Of a DNA stretch of 64,000 nucleotides, positions 22,701 to 33,840 are shown in pieces; position 1 is the first letter of the stretch, and each line of letters begins with the position of its first letter. The notes under the pieces were generated by a model that saw only the letters and a list, made by a program, of their open reading frames with translations, was not told the DNA's origin and searched no databases. Source of the DNA: Isoetes taiwanensis (Eukaryota; Streptophyta; Lycopodiopsida; Isoetales; Isoetaceae); assembly GCA_021234155.1 (NCBI GenBank), contig JAJEKV010000031.1:1851614-1915613 (forward strand), in the 5' to 3' direction. The translations under genes and the position numbers were made by a program.

Positions 22701-25700
22701 ACCATTCGAACATCCCCACGTGCCCGACGATAAGCAGTCTTGGTTTCTACAAAGTATCCGGGGCCGCCCAGCAGTTTGACAAGTTCTCGGACGATCTGGA
22801 ATCTTTTGGACTGCTCCGAAGGGCCTGAGCGGAGGATCCAGCAGGTCGGATAGGGGAACCGAGACTCAGGGAGGTGGTCATTAGCGATGCGACCCGGGAA
22901 GCGGCGCGAGGAAGAGAACGCCTAGGGAACTTTTTGGATCGCCTCACGGGGTGGGACTCTCCCACCTACTTGCGGTCCACGCAGGTCTGGCCTCGTTTGA
23001 CTTGGGGAGGTGCGGCTGGTTTGCCTGCAGTGCCCGGAACCGTTCTAATGCTAACCCGCTGACCTAGACCTTCTCAGAAAATTCCGAAAAGGGTGGGCGT
23101 GTCTTTGGAGATGGATGCAGGGATCGGCAAAAGCCAGGAATTTATTTTTACGTGCAATGCATTAATTGCGAATTCTGAATGTCTTGCCAGCGCAAAGCCC
23201 CCGACTTCTACTTGCCCATCGGAGGAGGAAAGGCCCAAACTCCCACTCCGTCGATTCCCTTGCTCCGTATTCGAGCTGTTTGCTTCTCGGCGGGTCCCGA
23301 AGTGCAGCAGACCGGGGACTCGGCCCCCAAAACGTAAACCCTTCTAGAGCACGGCAACCCACGGGGACTGCGTTTGGAGGGCTCTCCTTGTCGGTCGGCC
23401 GGGACCTTGCGGGTGTCTTGAGGTGGAGTTGGGGTGTTTGTAGCCGGTGGACCCCTAAAATCCCTCAGGAGGCTGCTTGCCCCAAATTTCCTCTCCCCAA
23501 GGCCTGAGGCGGGCGGGCGACCTCGCTCTCGGAATGCTTGTCGACTTCTGCCCGATGGACTCGAGCGTCGACATTGCCACTGAGGATAGCCAAGTTCCGT
23601 GGCAGAAGACCACCCGAACTCCAAGAAGCGCCAAAGTAGCTCACTTCCATCACCTTTCGTAGTCAGGTGGCTAGGATGTGCATGCGAGGATATTAAATTG
23701 GAGGCGTGAGTGTTTCCTTCTTTACTTAAAACCCGGCCGTGCTTGCTCCCTAGGGTGAATTGCAGCCATTCCCGGACGATTTGGCGGGGTCTATTTTGCC
23801 ATTTAGAATCCACAGGTGCGAGCAGACCATGATGCGGTTTCTACAAAGCCCGGAGCCTCCAGGCGCCCAGCAGTTTACATTAAGGTTCTCAGGACGATGC
23901 GTCTTTTGGACTGCCTCCCACGAAGAGGGGCCCACGGAGGATCCCAGCGATTGGGATAGAGAGCCTGCAGGGCTCAGGGAGGGTGGTCGTGGCGTCTGAC
24001 CAGGAGGCGGCTGGGAAGGGGCGCCTGGGAACTTTTGGATCGCCTGCAGGGTGGGACTCTCCCCTCTTGTGAGGGTCCCTGCAAGGAGTCAGCCTGGGTG
24101 ATTTGGCTTGGAGAGGTGCCGGCTTCGGTTGCGCCACACTGGCGACGCTGGCAGGTTCTAATCATAACCGCTGACCTAGACCTTCTCAGAAAATTCGAAA
24201 GGGTGGGCGTGTCTTTGGCGGAGGCGAATTAGGGATCCGGCAAAAGCAGGAATTTGGCCCGTGCAATGCGTATTCGCGGGTGCGTTTGAATGTCGCCTGC
24301 TACCAAAGCCCCCGACTTCTACTTGCCGCCGGAGGAGGAAGGCCCAAACTCAGCTGGTAAGTTCCCCTTGCTCCCGGTATTCTGCAGGCTGCTGCTTCTC
24401 GGCGGGTGCGATTTGCCGGACGGACTACGGCCCCAAAAGCGTAAACCTTCACAGAGCGCGGCAGCCCACAGGGGTTTACGTTTGAGAACACCCTCTCGCT
24501 ACATCGAGATTCGGGACGCGTGTCTTGAAGTGGAGTTGGGGTGTTGGCCAGCCCGGAAGCGCGGACCCTAAAATCCCTCGGGCTGCCCTTAAATTTCTCC
24601 TCTCCCAGGCAGGGGCCAGGGATTGGGGCCGACCTAAAATCACAGATGTGATCTGACCTCTCATGTCGGACTCAGGAAGTGGGCATTTGCCTGGGGACAG
24701 GGATTGGTGGCAGAGACACCGAACTCCAAAGCCAAACTGGCTCACTTCCATCACTCGTGGTCGGTGAAGCTAGGATGGTAAATGTAGGTCTTCATGGAGG
24801 TGTTTCCTTTCTTTATGGCCGACCAGGTGTAAACGCTCCTGGGGTAATTTCATTAGGAATAGTTCGTGGGAGTCCTATTTGCAATTCCAGACATCCCCGG
24901 TGCCCCAGGCGACCATGGGGTGCGGTTTCTGGGGTGAGCATCGGGACATGCAGGAGTTTCGTCTGAGTTCTCCCGGACAGTCTGAGTCTTTTGGACCTTC
25001 CAGAGGCTCCTAGAACAGGATCCAGCAATTCGGATAGGGAAAACAGAACAGGAGGATGAGTCATTAGTGAAGCCAGGGAGGCAGCAGGAAGAGCACTCCC
25101 AGGGAGCTTTTTGGGTCCAACCTCTGGGTCAGGACTCTCCCCTCTGTGAGGGACTCCTGGTCACGGCCTGGTTGACTTGGGGTGGTGCGGCTTGGTTGCC
25201 ACAGCAGAAATTTAGGCATAGTTCTAATCTCAACACTTTGACCTAAGACTTATAGAAATTTCTCCTTTGAAAATTACAGAGTATGTTTGAGATGAATGGG
25301 ATCCATTTAAACAAGCAAGATTGTGCTGTACATGCATTAATTAAATTCACCAGAATCATCTTGCCTTTGCAAAAGCGCCCCGACTTCCCCGCACATGGGA
25401 GGAGAAGAACCAAACTCGCTAAGATGGTTCCTTCTCAAATTCTCATTGCTTCCTGTTAGGGACTCCCCGATTTATGAACGGGACTAAACTACAAAGCGTA
25501 AACACTTCTGACTGGCAGCCGGGGGTTCGTTTTGGAAGACCTCGCCAATGATTAGGCAGGGACCCTTACCGCGCCGTGTGAAGTGATTAGGTGTTGGCGC
25601 CGGGAAGCAGCGGACCCTAAATCCCTCCGGGCTGCCTAATTTCCTCTCCCAAAGACTGGGGCCGGATAGGCGTCTCATCTCGGTCGATCGACTCACCGCC

Positions 25701-27640
25701 AATGGACTCAGAGCGTGGGCTGCATTGCCTGCGGAACCGGTGCGTGGCGAAGATTACCCGGAACTCCAGAAGCGCCAAGTAATCCGCCACCATCGCGCTT
25801 CAATGACTTTCAGGATGTGCATCACGGGACTCTGTCCGTGGAGAGGCGTGATGTTTCCAACCTTTCTTCCAAAACAGACCATACAAAGGGCAATTTACAA
25901 CCATTCAGACAGTTGTGGGGAGTCCTTTGTGAATAGGACATCCCCGTGCCAGAACGATATGGATGTGGGTTTCTGAGGCCGAGCCATGGGGCCGGTTTGA
26001 CAAGTTCTCGGTTCCGATCACGAGATCTTTTTGGACCTTTCCAGAGGAACACCAGGCGGAGGATCAAAAAGCGGGTGGGACAGGGGAGCAGACTCAGGAG
26101 ATGGATAAGCCAATGAGGCTGTTGCGCAGGGAAAGAGCCTCAGGAACTTTTTTGGAACTCCATGCGGTGGAGGACTCTGTCTTGAAGGGACTCCACCGGG
26201 ATTCAGCCCTCGTTGAAACAGGGGAAGGAGTGCCAGCTTCAGTTATACAGCGAGCACCAACCAGGATCCTAATGCTCACCCCAGCCCTAGACCCTTCTCT
26301 CAAAGGAGCCAAAATTAGGTAGATGTCTTTTGGAGATGAATTAGGGTCCCGGCAAAAACGAATTTATTTACGTGCAATGCATTAATTGCGAGGAACTACG
26401 AATGTCTTACCGCTGCCGCGCCCCGACTTCTACTTGCCACATCGGGAGGAAAGGAGAAATTTCAGCTCATCAGTAGGTTCCTTGCGCCATTGTTACCGAG
26501 AACAACGCTACCGGCCGGTCCCAAGTACTGCTGGAGCCGGAAGGACTTCGGCCCCAAAGCGTAAACCCTTCTAGAGCGGCAACCCACGGGGTTTACGTTT
26601 GAGCTCTCGCGTGAGTGCGGCGGACCTTTGCGGCGGAGTGTCTTGGTAAGGTTGGGGTGTTGGCCGCCCGAGGAAGCCTTGAGACCCTACATCCCTCAGG
26701 AGAGCTGCTTGCTAATTTCCTCTCCCCGAAACACGGGGACGGGGCCGGAGGCGACCTGTTCTGGGAATGGCCCGATCACGACTACGCCAATGTGGATTTC
26801 CGAGCGTTGACGTGCCACAGGGGACCAAGTTAAAGGCAGAAGATACGAACTCAAAGAAGCCAAAGTAGCTCACTTCCATCACACTTTCATTAGTCAGGTG
26901 GCTAGGATGTGCATGCGGGAATCTTGTCGTGGAGGCGTGGAGTGTTTCCTTCTTTAGCAGGCCAGGTGTAACGCCCTAGGAGTAATTTACAGCCATTCGG
27001 ACGGTTGTTGCCATTCGAACATCCCGGTGCGACGACAAAACGGTCTGCCCGGTTTCTACAAAGGCAACCGGGGCGCCCAGCGGTTTGACAAAATTCTCCC
27101 GGACCGATCACGGAATCTTTTGGACCTTCGAAGGGCCCCGAGCAGGAGGATCAACGGTCGGATAGAGGCAGGGCTTTCCAGGAGGGTGGTCATTAGCGTG
27201 CGGCCAGGGGAGGCGGCCGGGGAAGGGTGCCTGGAGCTTTTGGATCCGCCTCGGGGTTGGGACTCCCACTTGTGAGGGATCCACAGGTCACAGCCTGCGT
27301 TTGACTTGGGGAAGGGTGCGGCTCCGGTTGCCAGACTTGCCCGACAGTTCCTATCTTAACCTTTGACCTAGACCTTCTCAGAAAATTCGAAAATTGGTAA
27401 TGCTTGGAGATAGTGGGTCCAGTAAAAACGAATTTATTTTCGTGCAATGCATTAATTAATTCTGAATGTCTTGCCGCTGCGCCCCAGAGCTTCCACTGCA
27501 GCCGGGAGGAAGGAAGGGCCCAAACTCATTCAGTACGGTTCCCTTGCTCAGGTATTTCAGTGCAGCTGCAGAGCCCGGGTCCCAGGTGCAGCAGGCCGGG
27601 TTCGGCCCCAAGCGTAAACCCTTCTAGAGCGCACGGCAAC
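16715..27640. repeat. tandem satellite array, unit about 1.05-1.11 kb
   Basis: A landmark reading CTAATGCTAACCCTTTGACC recurs (with variation) near 16,756, 18,713, 19,775, 20,883, 21,979, 23,044, 24,158, 25,224, 26,269 and 27,350. Apart from the first interval (1,957) the spacings are 1,062, 1,108, 1,096, 1,065, 1,114, 1,066, 1,045 and 1,081. Each unit also carries, in order, GGGATCCGGCAAAA, a small palindromic box, CCCGACTTCTACTTGCC, GGCCCAAACTC, AAGCGTAAACCCTTCTAGAG, GGGGTTTACGTTTGGAGGCC, GTTGGGGTGTTGGC, GAGCGTCGACATTGCC, AAGACCACCCGAACTCCAA, TAGCTCACTTCCATCAC, GTGAGTGTTTCCTTCTT and GGATCTTTTGGACCTTCGAAG-like blocks. The last unit is cut off at about 27,640. All frames are full of stops, so it is not a coding repeat. 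It is GC- and CpG-rich compared with its AT-rich flanks. Copies differ mostly by 1-5 base indels in G/C runs. Confidence 0.95.
17030..18160. repeat. fourfold amplification of a roughly 285 bp sub-block inside the first satellite unit
   Basis: The segment from AAGCGTAAACCCTTCTAGAG through the CGACATTGCC region occurs four times in a row. The internal landmark CGTTTGG...CCTCTCC falls near 17,075, 17,362, 17,648 and 17,917, a spacing of about 270-290 bases. Three extra copies account for the extra length (about 870 bases) of the first interval between unit landmarks. No other unit shows this. Confidence 0.85.
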
Positions 27641-28804
27641 AAATTGAGTAAGGTGGTGGATCCACATTCATGGACTCATTATGGGTGTACGAGTGAATAT
27701 CTGAACTGAAATTCAAGGTGAGGCGTCGTTGAACCACACGAGAGAAACATGTCAAAACCCTTAAGAGTAATCTATGAAGAGAACATGACCATATATGAAG
27801 TTGTATGTGATCATGCACAAGAGAATATGGCAAATCAAAGAAGCTCTTCTTGCGACTGCATGGGCTGTAGGCAGGCATGCCTTGTGTAGGTGTATGCGAA
27901 GAGCAACTTTGGTGAGCCATATGTTTGCCTTCAAGTCATGGTGAAGTGGTGTAAGCTTGATTTAGTATGAAAGTATGCAAGAGTGAAGCTCAATGGTGCA
28001 CAAATTACGGTTTTATTAAGGTGGATAGATAAACAAGGGATGGAGAGAAATCTAAGTGGATAGATAAAGAAGGATAGATAAAATACATAGTAATCATTGC
28101 CAACTAGTGCTCCATTATTATGCACTCGGATGTGTTAGTTTCATTGGAAGCAATACCCAAGAATCATTGGCATCTGAGGTTACCTCCTCCCCATCGTCAT
28201 TTCCATTTGATGCAATTCCCCAACTATCATTCTCACGATTCCTTGTTATCTGTCATTGTTACAGCATCATGTTGATTTCCTCATAGATATTCATGAGTTT
28301 CAATGATGTTCAATGCTTTTAAAATCTGATAAAGGGCCACGAGTTTATTCTATACATTCTACCTCGAAGTGGAATCTCTATCGCGTGTAATGGTTTGATT
28401 CCTTTTATATGTAGTTTACGAAGGAAGATGCAATGCATACTTATGCAGAGAGAGATGTTTTGCGAGCCGTTTATAATGTTTACGTCGAGGCGTTGGAGTT
28501 GTTAATCGGTGTGGATTTCCTCCCGTAATATAAATGATCAATTACCCGGCAGATAGCTTTGAAAATTAATGCCAAAGGTAACTCATGGTACCCCATAATG
28601 CAAAAGCTCCCCTGTTCATTGAACTGAACTTACTTTCGAAACTGTAGTGTGGAGGGATATAATACGATGTTATCGATGGAATTTCATGTGGTCTTTTAAA
28701 GGTCTCCAGAGCCGTACAATCTTTGGAATGGATGTCACATGAACCCCCATTCTCGTCAAATTCACCATCAATTGCAATTGTAAGAGGAAGCAATACGTAA
28801 CTGG
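27641..28804. other. AT-rich DNA to the right of the satellite, no gene seen
   Basis: The satellite stops abruptly after AAACCCTTCTAGAGCGCACGG and gives way to AT-rich DNA with a balanced composition. The open frames are short and unremarkable. Confidence 0.5.
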
Positions 28805-29441
28805 NNNNNNNNNNNNNNNNNNNNNNNNNNNNNNNNNNNNNNNNNNNNNNNNNNNNNNNNNNNNNNNNNNNNNNNNNNNNNNNNNNNNNNNNNNNNNNNN
28901 NNNNNNNNNNNNNNNNNNNNNNNNNNNNNNNNNNNNNNNNNNNNNNNNNNNNNNNNNNNNNNNNNNNNNNNNNNNNNNNNNNNNNNNNNNNNNNNNNNNN
29001 NNNNNNNNNNNNNNNNNNNNNNNNNNNNNNNNNNNNNNNNNNNNNNNNNNNNNNNNNNNNNNNNNNNNNNNNNNNNNNNNNNNNNNNNNNNNNNNNNNNN
29101 NNNNNNNNNNNNNNNNNNNNNNNNNNNNNNNNNNNNNNNNNNNNNNNNNNNNNNNNNNNNNNNNNNNNNNNNNNNNNNNNNNNNNNNNNNNNNNNNNNNN
29201 NNNNNNNNNNNNNNNNNNNNNNNNNNNNNNNNNNNNNNNNNNNNNNNNNNNNNNNNNNNNNNNNNNNNNNNNNNNNNNNNNNNNNNNNNNNNNNNNNNNN
29301 NNNNNNNNNNNNNNNNNNNNNNNNNNNNNNNNNNNNNNNNNNNNNNNNNNNNNNNNNNNNNNNNNNNNNNNNNNNNNNNNNNNNNNNNNNNNNNNNNNNN
29401 NNNNNNNNNNNNNNNNNNNNNNNNNNNNNNNNNNNNNNNNN
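28805..29441. other. assembly gap (637 N)
   Basis: Run of unknown bases. The long minus-strand open frame across it is an artefact of reading N as coding. Confidence 1.
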
Positions 29442-30990
29442 TTGGTAGCCGCCGTTCAGTTACGTATTGCTCTGCCCAACCCGGCTTCCATACACTCCAT
29501 GGCAAGGCTTGGCGTGGCTGATACAGTCGCGTTACTTTTAGGCGGTCCGCCAGTTTGGATAAATACCAAAGAAAGTCTTGCGACTATCAAAGATACTCCA
29601 AAGAGAATCACGGCCGAGGGACTAAGACTACTTTCGACTCGTACACAAGTATAAGCGGTCAACCAGTGTTTCGTGCCACTCACATTGGGCAAAGTGGAGC
29701 ACTCGGAAACTGGCGATGAACCATCTCATTAACTCCCAAAGCGATGAATCACACGCCAAAGTAGAACATTTACCTTTTGGTTGGTTATGTTGAACTACTT
29801 GAAACAAGGCTCGGGATGGATTGCCATTGAGGCCGAAGTCTGTAAATTTTGAAGGTGAAATGTTGAAGTGCCATGATACCATGCTTTTATGAACTTAATA
29901 TGAACAAAAGTTCCAGTATCTCTGTACCACCTTCTTGAGTGGGGAAGGCACTTACCCATAAGCCATATCTTACGTCTTTTATCCAACAGCCATGGCGCAG
30001 AAACCATTGCCAAGAACAATGTCAATACAAACTGCTTGTTCAATAGAAATAATACGCTCTCTGCTCCGCCTGCGGCGGGATCGCGTAGCATAAATTCTGC
30101 GGCGGGTTGTGGTTGATAAATTGAAGGAACAAAGGCAACCAGTGGGGAAGATGCGGAGACAAGCTTCAAATGTAATCACCTGGCGGATACCTTCGGACGA
30201 GCAAGCCTTTCATTCTTTGGAGGCGTGGGCTTTCAATGGACAATGCCAAAGGGCTCAATTCTCACGCAAACACTTGAAAAACCACGCACTTCTTTCTTGC
30301 GATTGTTTTGGTAACTTCATACGGTGATGCACAATCATCTTAAAGCCCGAACAATGGCTTAGGCTAAGACCTTGCCACCAGCCAAAGAAAGATCCAACAC
30401 CAAGTCCTCCTTGTTGTTTTAAACAACATACCCATTTCCACTACGCCACCTTCGATTGCCTCTTGATGGTACACCGGATAAATCTCTTACAATCTTTTTA
30501 TCTCACGCAAACTGCAGAAAGGCTGGAGCCAATAGAACCGAAACCAAATAAATATCGTGTTGATTTCAATCTTGAAGCAGCTACTTGAATTCTACACGGG
30601 ATAACTTGAACCTCTCCATAAATCAGTTACCTTTGTAGAAGATAAGATGTTTCCGTCATGCTTCATTTTCATGTCAATATCACAAACCAAGGGGACCATA
30701 GAAGCTTTTGTCTTTACCGAGATGGTACAACAACCTTCGGGCATACTCATATAAAAATATTAGGTACTTCCTTCCCACCCATAAAACACTACACCCAGCC
30801 CAATTAGAGCCGACCGGATACGGTGAAAATATCGAAATCTTTTTGATTCCTCCGCATTATTCTCTTCATCCACTATGGAAGGAATAGATGCATAAGCTGA
30901 TTAGTGTTGCTCAAATTATTTTGGGGAAGGGTTATGTACCTAAAAAGCGGAAAACTATCTACCTTTGAAGGCAGAAAATCAAGATCCTTT
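29442..30990. other. unassigned DNA
   Basis: Short open frames on both strands (for example 29,442-29,651 +, and 29,795-30,169 -) show no recognisable motif. A GC-rich CTCCGCCTGCGGCGGG palindrome-like stretch lies near 30,064. Confidence 0.35.
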
Positions 30991-30999
30991 GTATTGCAA

Positions 31000-32270
31000 T
31001 ATGTAGATGATAAGTTTGTTTTCTCGGATATGGAGAATTAAAGCCTAGAGAATTTCCACAAAACGGTGTGTTGGGAAAGTTTCAGGGGTTGCACTAAAGC
31101 AGGGCATAAAAGTGCTATAATTTTGGATGTGAGAGCGGGGGGAATTGGGTGCTTCCTGGTGGACTATCTTAGGTATTCCTCCTTAGCTTTGAATAAAAGA
31201 TTTCTAGATATGGGGTCATAATATATAGAATTAAGCAGAGAGGGTATATCAAATATCCATCTACCACTTTATCACCTAGCGGTAGGTGGAAATTACAAAT
31301 CACGGTTTTATGACACACATGTCTACTTCTCTTCGGTTACCTATTGGGACAAGACCTCTATATATAGTAAGATTCAGAGCCCGACAATGAGGGAAATTTA
31401 TATGGCGGGGTGCACATAGTTACATGGTGAACTGAAGTAAAACTAAAAGAAGGGTCTTGGATGTAGGATTTATTCATACAGAAAGCACAAGCCTTGGTAC
31501 GTCAAAATGATAGCAGGCCCTCTGCCCAAAGCTATCTCAGCACTCAACTTGATTAAATATTGGATTGAAAAATCCCAAATGCGTAGAGTAGCCCCACCTT
31601 GAAGCATGAGGAAGACGCTTGATTTCGGCTTTTTCCGAGATCAAACCATGTTAGGGGACATCCAAAGGGAGAATCTTTGGGCTTACAGATGAAGTGAGCC
31701 TATGTTTATAGGCCACACGAAATTGATGCTAAGATGTTAGGAAATTCCTGCTTTTGGCTTCAGGGATTGACCTCGAAGATATAGGATGTTTGCTCTTAAA
31801 GCACCCTCAAAAATATACTCTGTGTAGGGACTTAAAATTGTTGATAGAGATGGAGAACTTTGAAGAGTGGCCCCAATCACTAAGGGATCAAATGTTGATA
31901 AAGACATGGTTAACCGGAGTCATGGAAAAAGTGGTTGCTCACAGGAGTATCTAGTGCTAACCTGAATCGATTGGAAATCTATCAGAAGCTTACTTATAGT
32001 ACACAAACCATCTCGGGCCAATTCTCTTTGGCAACATGATGAAGAAAGATGGCTATGTATGCAAAAGTTGGAAACTTTGCTAACAAACTCAAAACTTTTA
32101 AATGGTTGGTGTTGCATCAAAGGATCTACCAACTAATGTGTGATCACAGGTTGAGGCCATACCATTATATCCACCAGTTGTGATGAATGGAAATCTCGGA
32201 TGCTTATTTCACATATCAGGTGTCAATTACAGGCTGGTGCCTGAGCCAAATGGGATCAATTCCCGAAAGT
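31000..32270 (+). pseudogene. L1-type LINE reverse transcriptase and C-terminal remnant
   Basis: Plus-strand frames give LQYVDDKFVFSDME (the YxDD-like active-site block, about 30,997-31,035), then a segment matching the non-LTR RT thumb (GIGCFLVDYL, about 31,140), KIQSPTMREIY, a degraded WRGA block near 31,405 and FIQKAQALVRQN near 31,475. A further NKLKTFKWLVLHQRIY block at about 32,080-32,130 resembles the zf-RVT region found at the end of plant LINEs and their relatives. Stops and frameshifts are frequent. The order is that of ORF2 of an L1 element on the plus strand; no poly(A) tail was identified. Confidence 0.65.
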
Positions 32271-33840
32271 AAATTGTTTGGAGTTTTACTGAATCTTTGA
32301 TAGTAAAATTCAAAATACTACCGAAATTATAAGTTGTTGGAGTATTGTAGGCGTAGAATTGCCGTCATCGGAAAAAAGACCCTTTACTCCATTGGATAAA
32401 AGGCGCTGGCACACTAACGAATACGATGTAGCTCACTAGAATTGTCAAGAACCAAAAATATGAAACAAAAGCATCGATGGGGCTTCACAGGCATTCCTTG
32501 ATGTTTGATTTTATATTACTAATTTAAATGTCGTGATGATGTTTCACAGAGGTGATGAGGAGACTCAAGTGGTGGAGTTTTTGTTGAGAGGCAATGGGTT
32601 GTGCTAAATATGGGGATGGGGAAGATTCTCAACTTTAAGCCGAGCAGGAGAAAACCTTTCAAATTTAACGTGAAATGGTACATATCAAAAGCAATCAAAA
32701 AGGTCCTAAAATAAATTATAGAGTTTGATAACACAGTATATTGAAAATATAATTATAAGTGTGACAAAAAGAATATATTGCTCATTCTTGGACTTTACAA
32801 TGATATACTCTGAAGATCTGGATATCACTCGGGGCGTTTAGGAAGCGTGTCTCTTGGATGTCACATTAATCAGATATCGCCAGTGTAGCATAAAAGGAAA
32901 ATAGGATCTTTGTTAACGGTTTGGGTTAAGTATTATATGATATATACTAAGATCACTTTATTTTTGGATCATGGATCCATAATCCATATGATTGAGGTTT
33001 GATTGGGTTAAAAGGCAAACTTCGTTATAATGGCGAGCTAGTATATCTTTTAAATGCAATATAAAACCTTGCCCTCAAAGTTGTATTGTGGTGGATGTTA
33101 CCTTATGAGCAGAGCTTTTACCCGCAGGATGGTATGTTATTTATCCTCAAACTTGATATGAAATTAGTTTAAGTAGTTTGGTCTTTTGTTTCTTTTGGGT
33201 GCTCCACATTGCTTGCGTTGGCATATTGCAGCTGATATTATATTGATCTCGTTTTCCCTAGTTTTATATGATTGGTATTAACTACCATTTCTATTATAGG
33301 GTTTTGAGAGATTAAAAGGGCCTTCAAAACATAGCAAGCCAAATGAAGATAAATGAACTTGCACCAATGGAAATGAGGCAGCGGCAGTTCGGTCGTAAAG
33401 CTGTGCCTGTCCTTTCACTTGGATGCGAAACATGGCGTTGATGAAAAGGTCAAATGATAACCAACTGGTTTGTTGCAATAGATAGGTCTCGTTGAGATCT
33501 TTCCGAGTTACTTTTTTCTTTGGCTTTCTGATTGTAAAATAAAAATATGGTTTTACTGTTTTTTTTTCCACTATCCACCAGGGCTAAAAAAAGATATGCA
33601 AACCACCTAAGGTTCCAGAAAAAGATCTATCTATTACCTGCTTCATTTGGACTTTTCTATCAACTGCAATCGGATTAAGTGCTCAGCTTTGGATCCCTGT
33701 TTCGATTATCCCTCTTTCTTAACGGGTTCAGGGCCTTTTTATGATCTCAAAAATTCCTAATGTCAAGAGTTTTTAGAGGCATGATGCGTGTTTTAGAGCT
33801 TTAAGAATTAGTGATTTCTCATGTTATGGTAGACGTATGC
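32271..33840. other. AT-rich intergenic DNA, no gene seen
   Basis: A 97-codon minus-strand open frame (33,278-33,571; Lys-rich N-terminus) has no recognisable motif. Nothing else was noted. Confidence 0.4.

Noticed and set aside
18000-24000. Many open frames of 60-200 codons on both strands in the 16.7-27.6 kb region
   Set aside because: They recur with the satellite period but begin and end at different points in each unit and are full of frameshifts; no frame is conserved across units.
16715-27640. CRISPR-like or protein-repeat array
   Set aside because: Units exceed 1 kb, there is no short repeat/unique spacer pattern, and there is no conserved frame.
28768-29505. 245-codon minus-strand open frame
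   Set aside because: It consists almost entirely of unknown bases of the assembly gap.
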